In this document: positions 6,844 through 13,780 of the stretch, piece after piece | Position numbering within the stretch: the first letter of the stretch is position 1 | Layout: each line of letters opens with the position of its first letter | Assembly (NCBI GenBank): GCA_002477805.1 | Contig: DLKQ01000037.1 | Span: 1 to 29,553, forward strand | Source: Christensenella sp. UBA7584 | GTDB lineage: Bacteria; Bacillota; Clostridia; Christensenellales; UBA1242 | Length of the DNA stretch: 29,553 nucleotides | Reading direction: 5' to 3' | Translations under genes and position numbers: made by a program | Notes under the pieces: generated by a model | Seen by the model: only the letters and a program-made list of their open reading frames with translations | Database searches by the model: none | Told to the model about the DNA's origin: nothing

Positions 6844-9309
6844 ATGTATCAAAACAATGGTTTTACGCAATTAGTTCAATATGCGTTGCAAAATGCTGGA
6901 GAACTTGCTACTCAAAGTGGTCAAAGTCAACTTGGAACTGAGCACTTACTATTCGGAATTATTTCTATGGACGAGTGTTTATCAAGTAAATTACTTGAAA
7001 AATATGGGGTCAATCAGCATACCTATTTGCAAGTTTTTGATGAACACATAAAAAAATCTCAAAGCTTAAATGTACAGCAAATAGAGCTTTCGCCCCGTGT
7101 AAAGGAAGTTCTTAGAAATGCTAAAAATGTTGCAAATACTTTAGGGCACGATTTTATTGGAACTGAGCACGTGATGTTTGCACTTCTAAATAGTGATAAT
7201 ACGGCTGTTTCATTTTTGACAGAGGATTTTAAAATTAATATTTCAAATTTGAGAGAAGATTTGCTTCAAGCATTAAAAGATAGTTCGGTTTCATTAGGAG
7301 AAGAAGATGTTATTTCGCTAGATAGAAGTGAACAGCAAAATAGCTGTATTCCAAAAAAACTGCTTTCTCTTGGTGTTGATCTAACTCAAAAAGCAAGAGA
7401 AAATAAAATTGACCCTATTATAGGTAGAGAAGAGGAAATAGAAAGAGTTATTGAAATATTATGTAGAAAAACAAAAAACAATCCAGTTCTTATTGGTGAG
7501 GCTGGTGTTGGAAAAAGTGCTGTGGTTGAAGGGCTTGCTCATGCAATTGTGAAAGGTGCTGTTCCTGAATTTTTAAGGGACAAAGTTATATTCTCACTTG
7601 ATATTGGTTCACTTATGGCAGGAACGAAGTATCGAGGAAGTATGGAAGAAAAATTAAAAGAGACAATAGAAACAATTATTGGGTGCGGAAATATAATTGT
7701 TTTCATTGATGAATTACACACTCTAGCTCAAGCTGGTGGCGAAAAAGGGGAGGTAAATCCTTCTGATATGCTAAAGCCTTATTTGGCAAGGGGAGAATTG
7801 CAGACTATTGGGGCGACAACAACAGATGAATATCGAAAATTTATAGAAAAAGACAAAGCGTTAGAACGAAGATTTCAGCCTGTTCTTGTAAATCCACCAA
7901 CAGTTGAGCAAACAATTGAAATACTAAAAGGCATTAGAGATTCGTATGAAGCATTTCATAAAGTAAAAATAACAGATGAAGCGATAGAGGCTGCCGCATC
8001 GCTGAGTGATAGATATATTATGGATAGGAGTTTACCAGACAAAGCAATTGACCTCATTGATGAAGCTAGTTCAAGAGCAAAGGTGAATGGAATGACAACT
8101 CCTGTTCCAATAAAAGAAAAGCAAATACAACTTGAAAGGCTTGACCAAGATAAAAAGGAAGCTATTATTGCTCAAAATTTTGAAAAAGCTGCCGAAATTC
8201 GTGATAAAATTAGTGCAGTATCCCAAGAGTTAGAAAATTTGAAAAGGGTATTGGAAGAAGAAAAGCAGAGTAAAATGGTTTCAATTGGTTTTGATGATAT
8301 TGCTAGGGTTGTAAGCTCTTGGACAAGAATTCCAGTTTCAAAACTTACCGAAACCGAAAAGGAAAAATTACTTGATTTGGAAAATATCTTACACGAGCGT
8401 GTAATTGGTCAAGATGAAGCTGTTGTAACAATTTCAAAAGCTATTCGTCGAGCAAGGGCTGGGTTAAAGGCACCAAATAGACCAATAGGGACATTTTTGT
8501 TCATTGGGCCAACTGGGGTTGGAAAAACTGAACTAAGCAAAGCACTGGCAGAAGCTCTTTTTGATGATGAAAATCACATTATTAGGCTTGATATGAGCGA
8601 GTATATGGAGGCTCATTCGGTAAGTAAGATTATTGGTTCTCCTCCAGGCTACGTTGGGTACGAAGAAGCGGGGCAACTCACAGAACAAGTGAGACGCAGG
8701 CCATATTCCGTAGTTTTATTTGATGAAATAGAAAAGGCTCACCCAGATGTTTTTAATGTTTTACTTCAAATTCTTGATGATGGAAGGCTTACCGATAGTC
8801 ACGGAAGAGTTGTTAATTTTAAGAATACAGTTATTATTATGACCAGTAATGCTGGAGTGAATGATCCAGAATATAAAAAAAATAGAGACAAATATCTTCA
8901 TAGTAGTGAAGAAGAGCAAGAGGCTTTAGATGATGAAGCGAAACATATTTTGCTTTCTGCGATAAAACTTAAATTTAGGCCAGAATTTTTGAATAGAATA
9001 GATAGTATTGTTACGTTTAAAACATTAACGAAAATTGAACTAGCAAAAGTTGCTAAAATTTTAATAACAAAGCTCTGCGACAAACTTAGAAATCAAAACA
9101 TTGAAATAAAATTGACCGAAAGTGCACTAAGGTATCTTGTTGAAAAAGGGTATAATTTTGAGTGGGGTGCGAGACCGCTTAGGAGAATTATTGAACAAGA
9201 AATTGAAGATAAACTTGCCGACGAGATTCTAAGTTGTAAAATCTGCCCTGGTGCTAAGGTAACTATTGATGAGCAAAATGGGCAATTAAAAATTAGAACT
9301 TCAAATTAA
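6844..9309 (+). CDS. clpC: ClpC-type AAA+ unfoldase with altered ClpP-docking loop
   Basis: An 821-residue protein with the full ClpC layout: two Clp-N repeats (1-145), first AAA+ domain (Walker A GEAGVGKS at 218-225, Walker B FIDE to 290), a short linker with a UVR motif (EKAAEIRDKI, 447-456), second AAA+ domain (Walker A GPTGVGKT at 555-562, Walker B LFDEIE around 625-630) and the C-terminal small domain. The middle domain is far shorter than in ClpB. ClpC normally unfolds proteins for ClpP, docking through a loop with the tripeptide VGF, IGF or LGF after the second Walker B. Here the matching place reads KYLHSS (683-688), with no such tripeptide anywhere in the loop. No ctsR, mcsA or mcsB is adjacent, unlike in Bacillus. 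It starts 11 bases after mtaD with AGGAGG. Confidence 0.93.
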   Translation: MYQNNGFTQLVQYALQNAGELATQSGQSQLGTEHLLFGIISMDECLSSKLLEKYGVNQHTYLQVFDEHIKKSQSLNVQQIELSPRVKEVLRNAKNVANTLGHDFIGTEHVMFALLNSDNTAVSFLTEDFKINISNLREDLLQALKDSSVSLGEEDVISLDRSEQQNSCIPKKLLSLGVDLTQKARENKIDPIIGREEEIERVIEILCRKTKNNPVLIGEAGVGKSAVVEGLAHAIVKGAVPEFLRDKVIFSLDIGSLMAGTKYRGSMEEKLKETIETIIGCGNIIVFIDELHTLAQAGGEKGEVNPSDMLKPYLARGELQTIGATTTDEYRKFIEKDKALERRFQPVLVNPPTVEQTIEILKGIRDSYEAFHKVKITDEAIEAAASLSDRYIMDRSLPDKAIDLIDEASSRAKVNGMTTPVPIKEKQIQLERLDQDKKEAIIAQNFEKAAEIRDKISAVSQELENLKRVLEEEKQSKMVSIGFDDIARVVSSWTRIPVSKLTETEKEKLLDLENILHERVIGQDEAVVTISKAIRRARAGLKAPNRPIGTFLFIGPTGVGKTELSKALAEALFDDENHIIRLDMSEYMEAHSVSKIIGSPPGYVGYEEAGQLTEQVRRRPYSVVLFDEIEKAHPDVFNVLLQILDDGRLTDSHGRVVNFKNTVIIMTSNAGVNDPEYKKNRDKYLHSSEEEQEALDDEAKHILLSAIKLKFRPEFLNRIDSIVTFKTLTKIELAKVAKILITKLCDKLRNQNIEIKLTESALRYLVEKGYNFEWGARPLRRIIEQEIEDKLADEILSCKICPGAKVTIDEQNGQLKIRTSN

Positions 9310-9327
9310 AAAATTGGTTAAGAATGT

Positions 9328-9356
9328 TTGCTAAAATAAAAATTTTATGCTAAAAT
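9328..9356 (+). promoter_or_regulatory. Sigma-A promoter of hpf
   Basis: TTGCTA (9328-9333), 17-base spacer, TAAAAT (9351-9356), followed by AAGGAG and ATG at 9389. This allows hpf to be expressed independently of clpC. Confidence 0.65.
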
Positions 9357-9388
9357 AAATATATGGTATTTATGATAAGGAGAAAAAA

Positions 9389-9928
9389 ATGAATATTCAA
9401 ATTTCAGCAAAAAATTATGTAGTAAGTGATAAACTTAGAAATATAATTGAGAAAAAGGTAGAGAAACTGGAACGCTATTTTAGTGAGAGGGCAGAAGTAA
9501 AAATCTTCTGTAGAAAAGAAAACGACCTTTGCAAGTTAGAACTTACTATTAAAGATGGTGGATTGCTTTTTAGAAGCGAAGTGTTTGGTGACAGTATGTA
9601 TCAAAACATAGATATGGCTTTACCAAAAGTTGAAAAACAAATTATAAAATATAGCTCAAAATTAAAAGATAAACTTTACAAAAAGACCGCTATTGATGAA
9701 AGAGACTGGCTATATTTTGAGGAAGACAAAGATGTTTTGCCATCTATAGATTCTGTTATCAAAACTAAAAAATTCGACATAGTTCCTCTTACTGTTGAAG
9801 ATGCTGAGATGTATCTTGAAAATAGTGACCACGCATTTTATGTTTACCTGAATAATGAAACAGGTAAGGTGAACATAATGTACAAAAGAAAAATGGGAGG
9901 ATTTGGAATTATAGAGCCTCAGTACTAA
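9389..9928 (+). CDS. hpf: Long-form ribosome hibernation promoting factor
   Basis: A 179-residue protein matching the long HPF of Firmicutes. Residues 1-95 form the S30AE domain (MNIQISAKNYVVSDKL start, then a basic helix ending in IIKYSSKLKDKLYKK) that sits in the decoding centre of the 30S subunit. After a linker, residues about 125-179 form the C-terminal dimerisation domain (FDIVPLTVEDAEMYLE, then YVYLNNETGKVNIMYKRK and GIIEP at the end) that joins two 70S ribosomes into an inactive 100S particle in stationary phase. Start supported by AAGGAG seven bases upstream. It has its own promoter and a terminator right after it. Confidence 0.95.
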   Translation: MNIQISAKNYVVSDKLRNIIEKKVEKLERYFSERAEVKIFCRKENDLCKLELTIKDGGLLFRSEVFGDSMYQNIDMALPKVEKQIIKYSSKLKDKLYKKTAIDERDWLYFEEDKDVLPSIDSVIKTKKFDIVPLTVEDAEMYLENSDHAFYVYLNNETGKVNIMYKRKMGGFGIIEPQY

Positions 9929-9949
9929 AAGTTAATGTCCAAAAACTAC

Positions 9950-9985
9950 AAATAGGAAGAAAACGAAATTCTCCCTATTTTTACT
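9950..9985 (+). terminator. Terminator of hpf
   Basis: AAATAGG.AGAA (9950-9961) pairs with TTCT.CCTATTT (9969-9980) with one mismatch and a seven-base loop, followed by a T-rich tail. Confidence 0.65.
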
Positions 9986-10194
9986 TGTTTTTCATAAAAA
10001 GCTCTCTTTGGTAATTATTTTATTTAGAAATCTCAATATATCATAGAAATTTTTTATGCAAATAGTTAGTAAGGTGGTTAGGAAGATTAACTTGGTTTTT
10101 TATTTTAATTTATGTGTTTTGAGATATTTTGTATAGATTAATTTACAGCTCGTTAGATGCTTAGTTATTATTGTGTAAACTTAAAACTTTTTAT

Positions 10195-10226
10195 TAAAAA
10201 AACCTCCTTATAAATATTTAGGAGGT
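10195..10226 (-). terminator. Terminator of the XRE-degV-DUF378 operon
   Basis: On the minus strand ACCTCCT (10226-10220) pairs with AGGAGGT (10208-10202) and is followed by a run of seven Ts, 28 bases after the DUF378 stop codon. Confidence 0.75.
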
Positions 10227-10253
10227 GCTTTTAATAAGGTATTTATTTATAAT

Positions 10254-10484
10254 TTATTTATTTTTGTCTACATTTCTAAAAGATATTCTACCTTTTTCAA
10301 TAAATGTAGCGCAGACAAGCCATAAGGCAGAAATTAAAACGATTATATAAGTTATTATTGTCATAACGCTACCTGTGCCAAAAATTGCTTCCACAAGATT
10401 AAAATTAAAAATTCCAACAAGTCCCCAGTTTAGTGAACCAACAAGTGTTATTATAAAAGCAAGTATATTGAAAACAAAAAACAT
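10254..10484 (-). CDS. DUF378 family membrane protein
   Basis: A 76-residue protein with two membrane segments (about 2-24 and 36-60) and a basic C-terminal tail. The phrase GSLNWGLVGIFNFNLVEAIFG is the hallmark of DUF378 (YuzA-like) proteins, small membrane proteins of unknown function that are common in Firmicutes. AAAGGAGG precedes the ATG. Only 39 bases separate it from the degV gene and I see no promoter in them, so it should be the last gene of that operon. Function cannot be stated. Confidence 0.85.
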   Translation of the reverse strand: MFFVFNILAFIITLVGSLNWGLVGIFNFNLVEAIFGTGSVMTIITYIIVLISALWLVCATFIEKGRISFRNVDKNK

Positions 10485-10523
10485 ACAACCTCCTTTTAGG
10501 TAGTATGTTCCTTTTTCGTATTT

Positions 10524-11351
10524 TCATTCTTCAACAAGACAACTTATGCCAATAGCTTTACCCACATGCGTGCCAACTGCTGGACCAACTATTCCTTCAC
10601 TTAGTGGTATATTTGGAAATGCTTTTTCAACACTTTGCTTGAGTTCATCGTAATAAATAGATTTTGAAATCTTGAGCACCATAATTTCCTTAATGTTTTT
10701 TGGAATTGATTTTATTAATGCTGTAATTGCGTTTTTCATTCCTATTATTTTTTTTGTACAAGTTAAGATTCCTTGTTTAAATAAAAGTATTGGCTTTATT
10801 TTTAGTAGATGACCTATAAAATAATTTACTTTTCCAATTCTCCCACCTTGCTTTAATGAATCTAAGTTTTCTGGAATAAAGCTTACAAAACTTGTTTTTT
10901 GAACATCTGTTAAATATTTGCAAACTTCTTCACGCGGTTTACCACTATTTACCATTTTTAAAGCTTGTTTTATGTAAAGAAAAATGTTTTGGCAAACTGT
11001 TCCGCTGTCTATCACTGAAATTTTGTTTTCTGTATCTAGTTCGTTTTTTACCATTTCAAAAGTGCTGGCTGTTCCGCTTAGCGTTTTTGAAATGCAAATT
11101 GCAATTGCTTCATTTCCTTCATCTAAAACTTTTTTAAAAGCTTGAGTAACTAGTTCTACATTCGGTTGACTGCTTTGTGGTCGTGAGTTGCTCTTTTCAA
11201 CTCTTTCGAAGAATACATCATATTGTGCTGTATCTGTGTCGGAAAATTCTTGATTGTCGATTGTTACAGTAAGAGGTAAAACTGTTATATCATTTTCCTT
11301 TGCAAATTCTTTTGGTAAATATGCTGTTGAGTCTGTTATTATTTTAATCAT
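10524..11351 (-). CDS. DegV family fatty-acid-binding protein (first copy)
   Basis: A 275-residue DegV protein: DSTAYLP at the N-terminus, RPQSSQPN around residue 57, ISKTLSGT around residue 88 and LDSLKQGGRIGK about residue 165, with a second domain that closes over the lipid. DegV proteins bind a single long-chain fatty acid; in several Firmicutes they act as FakB, presenting fatty acids to the kinase FakA for incorporation into phospholipid. No FakA (DAK-like) gene is in the window. The gene overlaps the upstream XRE gene by eight bases, so translation is coupled. A second copy is at 21666-22535, and the two transcription units share a leader element. Confidence 0.88.
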   Translation of the reverse strand: MIKIITDSTAYLPKEFAKENDITVLPLTVTIDNQEFSDTDTAQYDVFFERVEKSNSRPQSSQPNVELVTQAFKKVLDEGNEAIAICISKTLSGTASTFEMVKNELDTENKISVIDSGTVCQNIFLYIKQALKMVNSGKPREEVCKYLTDVQKTSFVSFIPENLDSLKQGGRIGKVNYFIGHLLKIKPILLFKQGILTCTKKIIGMKNAITALIKSIPKNIKEIMVLKISKSIYYDELKQSVEKAFPNIPLSEGIVGPAVGTHVGKAIGISCLVEE

Positions 11352-12003
11352 TATCTGTTTCCTTAATTTCTTTTATTTGTTCTGCTTTTTTCTTTTTTAT
11401 TGGACGTAATATCTTATCTTTGATTTCAGTTTTAAGAAAAAACCAAAGAATAAGCAAAATTTCTAGGGCTATTGGCACTAAAAACAAAAGCCATGAGTGT
11501 AAAACATCTATGCTTAAATATAAACAAAGAGGTACTGTCCAAAAAATTGCTGATATTGAGAAAAAACTAAATATTTTCCATTTCCAAATTCCCGCAAACA
11601 CAGTGCAAATTATCGCAGATACGGGCAGTGCATAAATAAAGCACATCCACGCTTTGTTGGTAAGTGGATTTTTAAACAAATTTAACGACGTAAACAAAAG
11701 AATTGAAACTAGCCAAGCAAGCCCAATAGAAAGGAGTAGAATTGTAATTCTTTTTTTTGCAACAGAAGATTTTCTTTTTATTGTTTTAATATTTCCACTT
11801 TCAATTAAAAAATCATTTACGGTAATTCCGTAAAAGTCTGCTAGTTGTTTTAAAATTGCAATATCAGGAACACCTTCACCGCGTTCCCATTTTGATATAG
11901 ACTTGTCTGAATAGTTGATTTTTTCCGCCAATTCTGCTTGTGTTAATTGCATTTGTTTTCTATATGCAATCAAATTTTTGGCTATAACTTCATTTATTTC
12001 CAT
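11344..12003 (-). CDS. XRE-family regulator with four membrane segments
   Basis: A 219-residue protein. Residues 5-66 are a Cro/CI-type helix-turn-helix (NLIAYRKQMQLTQAELAEKI, then SDKSISKWERGEGVPDI). After a basic linker come four hydrophobic segments (about 86-108, 118-141, 144-165 and 168-190) and a lysine-rich tail. Such membrane-tethered XRE proteins are frequent in Firmicutes and are thought to sense something in or near the membrane. The overlap with the fatty-acid-binding DegV gene suggests the signal could be related to lipid, but that is inference. The start codon has no clear Shine-Dalgarno sequence. The leader upstream contains repeated GTAGAA/TTCTAC half-sites, so autoregulation is possible. 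Confidence 0.85.
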   Translation of the reverse strand: MEINEVIAKNLIAYRKQMQLTQAELAEKINYSDKSISKWERGEGVPDIAILKQLADFYGITVNDFLIESGNIKTIKRKSSVAKKRITILLLSIGLAWLVSILLFTSLNLFKNPLTNKAWMCFIYALPVSAIICTVFAGIWKWKIFSFFSISAIFWTVPLCLYLSIDVLHSWLLFLVPIALEILLILWFFLKTEIKDKILRPIKKKKAEQIKEIKETDND

Positions 12004-12063
12004 AACATTTTCATATTAACATAACTTTACTTAAAAAAGCAACTAAATTACGTATATAAAAAA

Positions 12064-12111
12064 TAGAATTTAAAATTCTACTACCAGTAGAGTACATTTT
12101 GGAGATTCTAC
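12064..12111 (-). promoter_or_regulatory. Leader element of the XRE-degV operon (attenuator-like or operator)
   Basis: Read on the minus strand downstream of a TATAAT box (12119-12114) are CTACT (12090-12086 region) pairing with AGTAG across a three-base loop, and then TAGAATTT pairing with AAATTCTA (12080-12064), followed by T6. The two hairpins share the bases TAG, so only one can form. The hexamer TTCTAC or GTAGAR occurs four times between 12076 and 12134. A similar arrangement precedes the second degV gene. Confidence 0.5.
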
Positions 12112-12215
12112 AAATTATATTAAAATTAGTAGAAAAAATTGGTTATAAATTCGCTTGTGTTGAGTAAAATAATCAAATATTATATTAGTGCAGTAAAAAG
12201 GAAGGAGAGGATAAT

Positions 12216-12983
12216 ATGGAATTTTTATATAACACAAAAATAACAATTTTTGGTGATTCAATTTCAAAAGGTCTCTATCTTGATGGGGGAAAGATTGAAA
12301 GAGTAACACCATCTGCTGTTGATTATTTGAAAAATTTAGGGCTAAACATCGACAATAAATCAGTGTTTGGACAAACTTTAAAAAGGGTTGTGGACAAGGG
12401 GGCTATTGAGAAATATTTGTCTGAAATCAATATGCAAGACGAAAATATGGTAGTTATTTCTTTAGGTGGAAATGATAGCGATTACAATTGGAATGAGGTT
12501 GAAATGTTTCCTGCTAGTTTTCATTCTCCAAAGACTTCGCTTTCTGAATTTGGCGAGATACTTTCAGATACTATTTTTAAATTAAGGTCTTTTGGTGTTC
12601 AGGTGGTTGTTTGTAGTCTATTTCCTATGGATTCAAATAAATACTTTAAAAATGTACTTTCTAAAAAATATGACGGCAAAAAGATTTTGGAATTTTTAAA
12701 ATGTGATGTTCAAAATATTGCAAGGCATCAGGAACTTTTTAATATTGAATGTTTGAAAAATTCGCTCAAAACTGATGCTATTTTTCTTGATTATCGGTCC
12801 GCATTTTTAAATTTAAACAATTACCTTGATTTTGTGTGCGATGATGGTATTCACCCAAATGAGATGGGACAAAAAATGATTGCTGATTTTGTTTTTAGTA
12901 AAATTTGCAATAATAATAATTATCAGTTTTGTTTGCGTAAGATGTCTAATAATTTTAGGTTAAAGAATGAAAACTTGCAGTAA
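12216..12983 (+). CDS. SGNH/GDSL-family hydrolase
   Basis: A 255-residue protein with all four SGNH blocks: the nucleophile Ser15 in IFGDSISKG, Gly52 in FGQTL, Asn86 in SLGGNDSDYNW, and Asp210/His213 in DDGIHPNEMG. These enzymes are esterases or lipases, including lysophospholipases and carbohydrate deacetylases. No signal peptide is present, so the substrate should be intracellular. It starts with a strong AAGGAGAGG site nine bases before the ATG at 12216. It is divergent from the XRE-degV operon, whose leader lies about 100 bases upstream, and may therefore belong to the same lipid-related locus; this link is by position only. Confidence 0.85.
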   Translation: MEFLYNTKITIFGDSISKGLYLDGGKIERVTPSAVDYLKNLGLNIDNKSVFGQTLKRVVDKGAIEKYLSEINMQDENMVVISLGGNDSDYNWNEVEMFPASFHSPKTSLSEFGEILSDTIFKLRSFGVQVVVCSLFPMDSNKYFKNVLSKKYDGKKILEFLKCDVQNIARHQELFNIECLKNSLKTDAIFLDYRSAFLNLNNYLDFVCDDGIHPNEMGQKMIADFVFSKICNNNNYQFCLRKMSNNFRLKNENLQ

Positions 12984-13113
12984 TAAAAACTTTAAACCAA
13001 TTAAATGATGTGAGTTTCACAAGTTAGACAAAGATTTTATATTTTTATTGCTGTATTTTGAGTTCAATATTTACTTGAGATTTAAAATTTTTAAACTTTT
13101 CATATGAATATGC

Positions 13114-13142
13114 TTGATTTTTTTGGTTTTGTGTGTTATAAT
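13114..13142 (+). promoter_or_regulatory. Sigma-A promoter of tRNA-Leu
   Basis: TTGATT (13114-13119), 17-base spacer, perfect TATAAT (13137-13142), with the tRNA starting 17 bases later. Confidence 0.8.
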
Positions 13143-13159
13143 AACCCTGTTTTAGATAT

Positions 13160-13246
13160 GCGGTCGTGGTGGAATTGGTAGACACGCAAGACTAAGGATC
13201 TTGTGGTAGAGATACCGTGGAAGTTCGACTCTTCTCGATCGCACCA
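13160..13246 (+). tRNA. tRNA-Leu (TAA)
   Basis: Class II tRNA with acceptor arms GCGGTCG and CGATCGC, D arm TGGTGGAATTGGTAGACACG, anticodon stem CAAGA/TCTTG around loop CTAAGGA with anticodon TAA, a long variable arm and encoded CCA. Confidence 0.95.
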
Positions 13247-13265
13247 TAGTAAAACCTAGATAAAT

Positions 13266-13300
13266 AAAGGGTTTCAGCAAATTTGCTGGAACTCTTTTTT
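13266..13300 (+). terminator. Terminator of tRNA-Leu
   Basis: A near-perfect inverted repeat of 14 bases per arm centred on AAATTT (AGGGTTTCAGCAAA against TTTGCTGGAACTCT, two G:T pairs) followed by T6. Confidence 0.85.
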
Positions 13301-13338
13301 GTTTTTTAAAGCTATAAAAAATTAGTTATTTTTAGCTA

Positions 13339-13360
13339 AAAAGTGGTGTAAAAGTGGTGT
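13339..13360 (+). repeat. Two tandem 11-base units, AAAAGTGGTGT
   Basis: Exact copies at 13339-13349 and 13350-13360. The tandem lies about 40 bases after the tRNA-Leu terminator, in the same orientation to its tRNA as the 1276-1299 repeat is to the tRNA-Tyr cluster. Confidence 0.85.
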
Positions 13361-13548
13361 AGTAAACCAATTTAATTTTTATAATATGTATTATAGTTTT
13401 ACTTCATAAAAATTTTTTAAGTTTTTTCGGTTTTTAAACTCAACAAAGTATGGTGGTGGATTAATTTGTTATAAAGAGTGGTATTAGTAGGTAATTGTCT
13501 AAAAATAGGCATAAACGCCTTAAATTTGTAAAATTTTGACTTTCCCTC

Positions 13549-13577
13549 TTGACAATAACTTTTAATCGTGTTATATT
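13549..13577 (+). promoter_or_regulatory. Sigma-A promoter of the ferredoxin-Ppx-like operon
   Basis: Perfect TTGACA (13549-13554), 17-base spacer and TATATT (13572-13577), followed by TGGAGG before the ATG at 13598. Confidence 0.85.
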
Positions 13578-13597
13578 GCGAGAAATGGAGGATTAAA

Positions 13598-13777
13598 ATG
13601 GTTGATAAAGAAAAATGTATTGGTTGCGGAACCTGTGTTGGTGTTTGCCCTGTTAATGCTATAACACTTGATGAAACGGGACACGCAAAAATCAACAAAG
13701 ATATTTGTATCAAGTGTCATACTTGTGAAACTGTATGTCCTTGTTCTGCTATCAAAATAGATGAAAATGAGGAATAG
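13598..13777 (+). CDS. 2[4Fe-4S] ferredoxin
   Basis: A 59-residue clostridial-type ferredoxin with two identical-format cluster motifs, CIGCGTCVGVCP and CIKCHTCETVCP, each supplying CxxCxxC plus the CP cysteine of the other cluster. It carries electrons at low potential in the cytoplasm. The ATG at 13598 is chosen because GGAGG lies seven bases upstream and the start follows the promoter by a normal distance; an in-frame extension upstream would overlap the -10 box. It is followed three bases later by the Ppx/GppA-like gene, with which it must share a transcript. This is an unusual partner for a phosphatase homologue. Confidence 0.93.
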   Translation: MVDKEKCIGCGTCVGVCPVNAITLDETGHAKINKDICIKCHTCETVCPCSAIKIDENEE

Positions 13778-13780
13778 ACA

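Larger units (their letters stand above)
9929..10253. other. Intergenic region with two terminators
   Basis: No coding region found. The left end holds the hpf terminator and the right end the terminator of the minus-strand DUF378 operon. I see nothing specific in the 200 bases between them. Confidence 0.6.
13247..13597. other. Intergenic region downstream of tRNA-Leu
   Basis: Contains the tRNA terminator, the tandem AAAAGTGGTGT repeat and, at the right end, the ferredoxin promoter. No gene is visible in the 180 bases between 13361 and 13548. Confidence 0.6.

Noticed and set aside
10892..11137. Plus-strand open frame opposite degV
   Set aside because: Cys/Leu/Phe-rich antisense shadow of a well-supported gene without a start signal.
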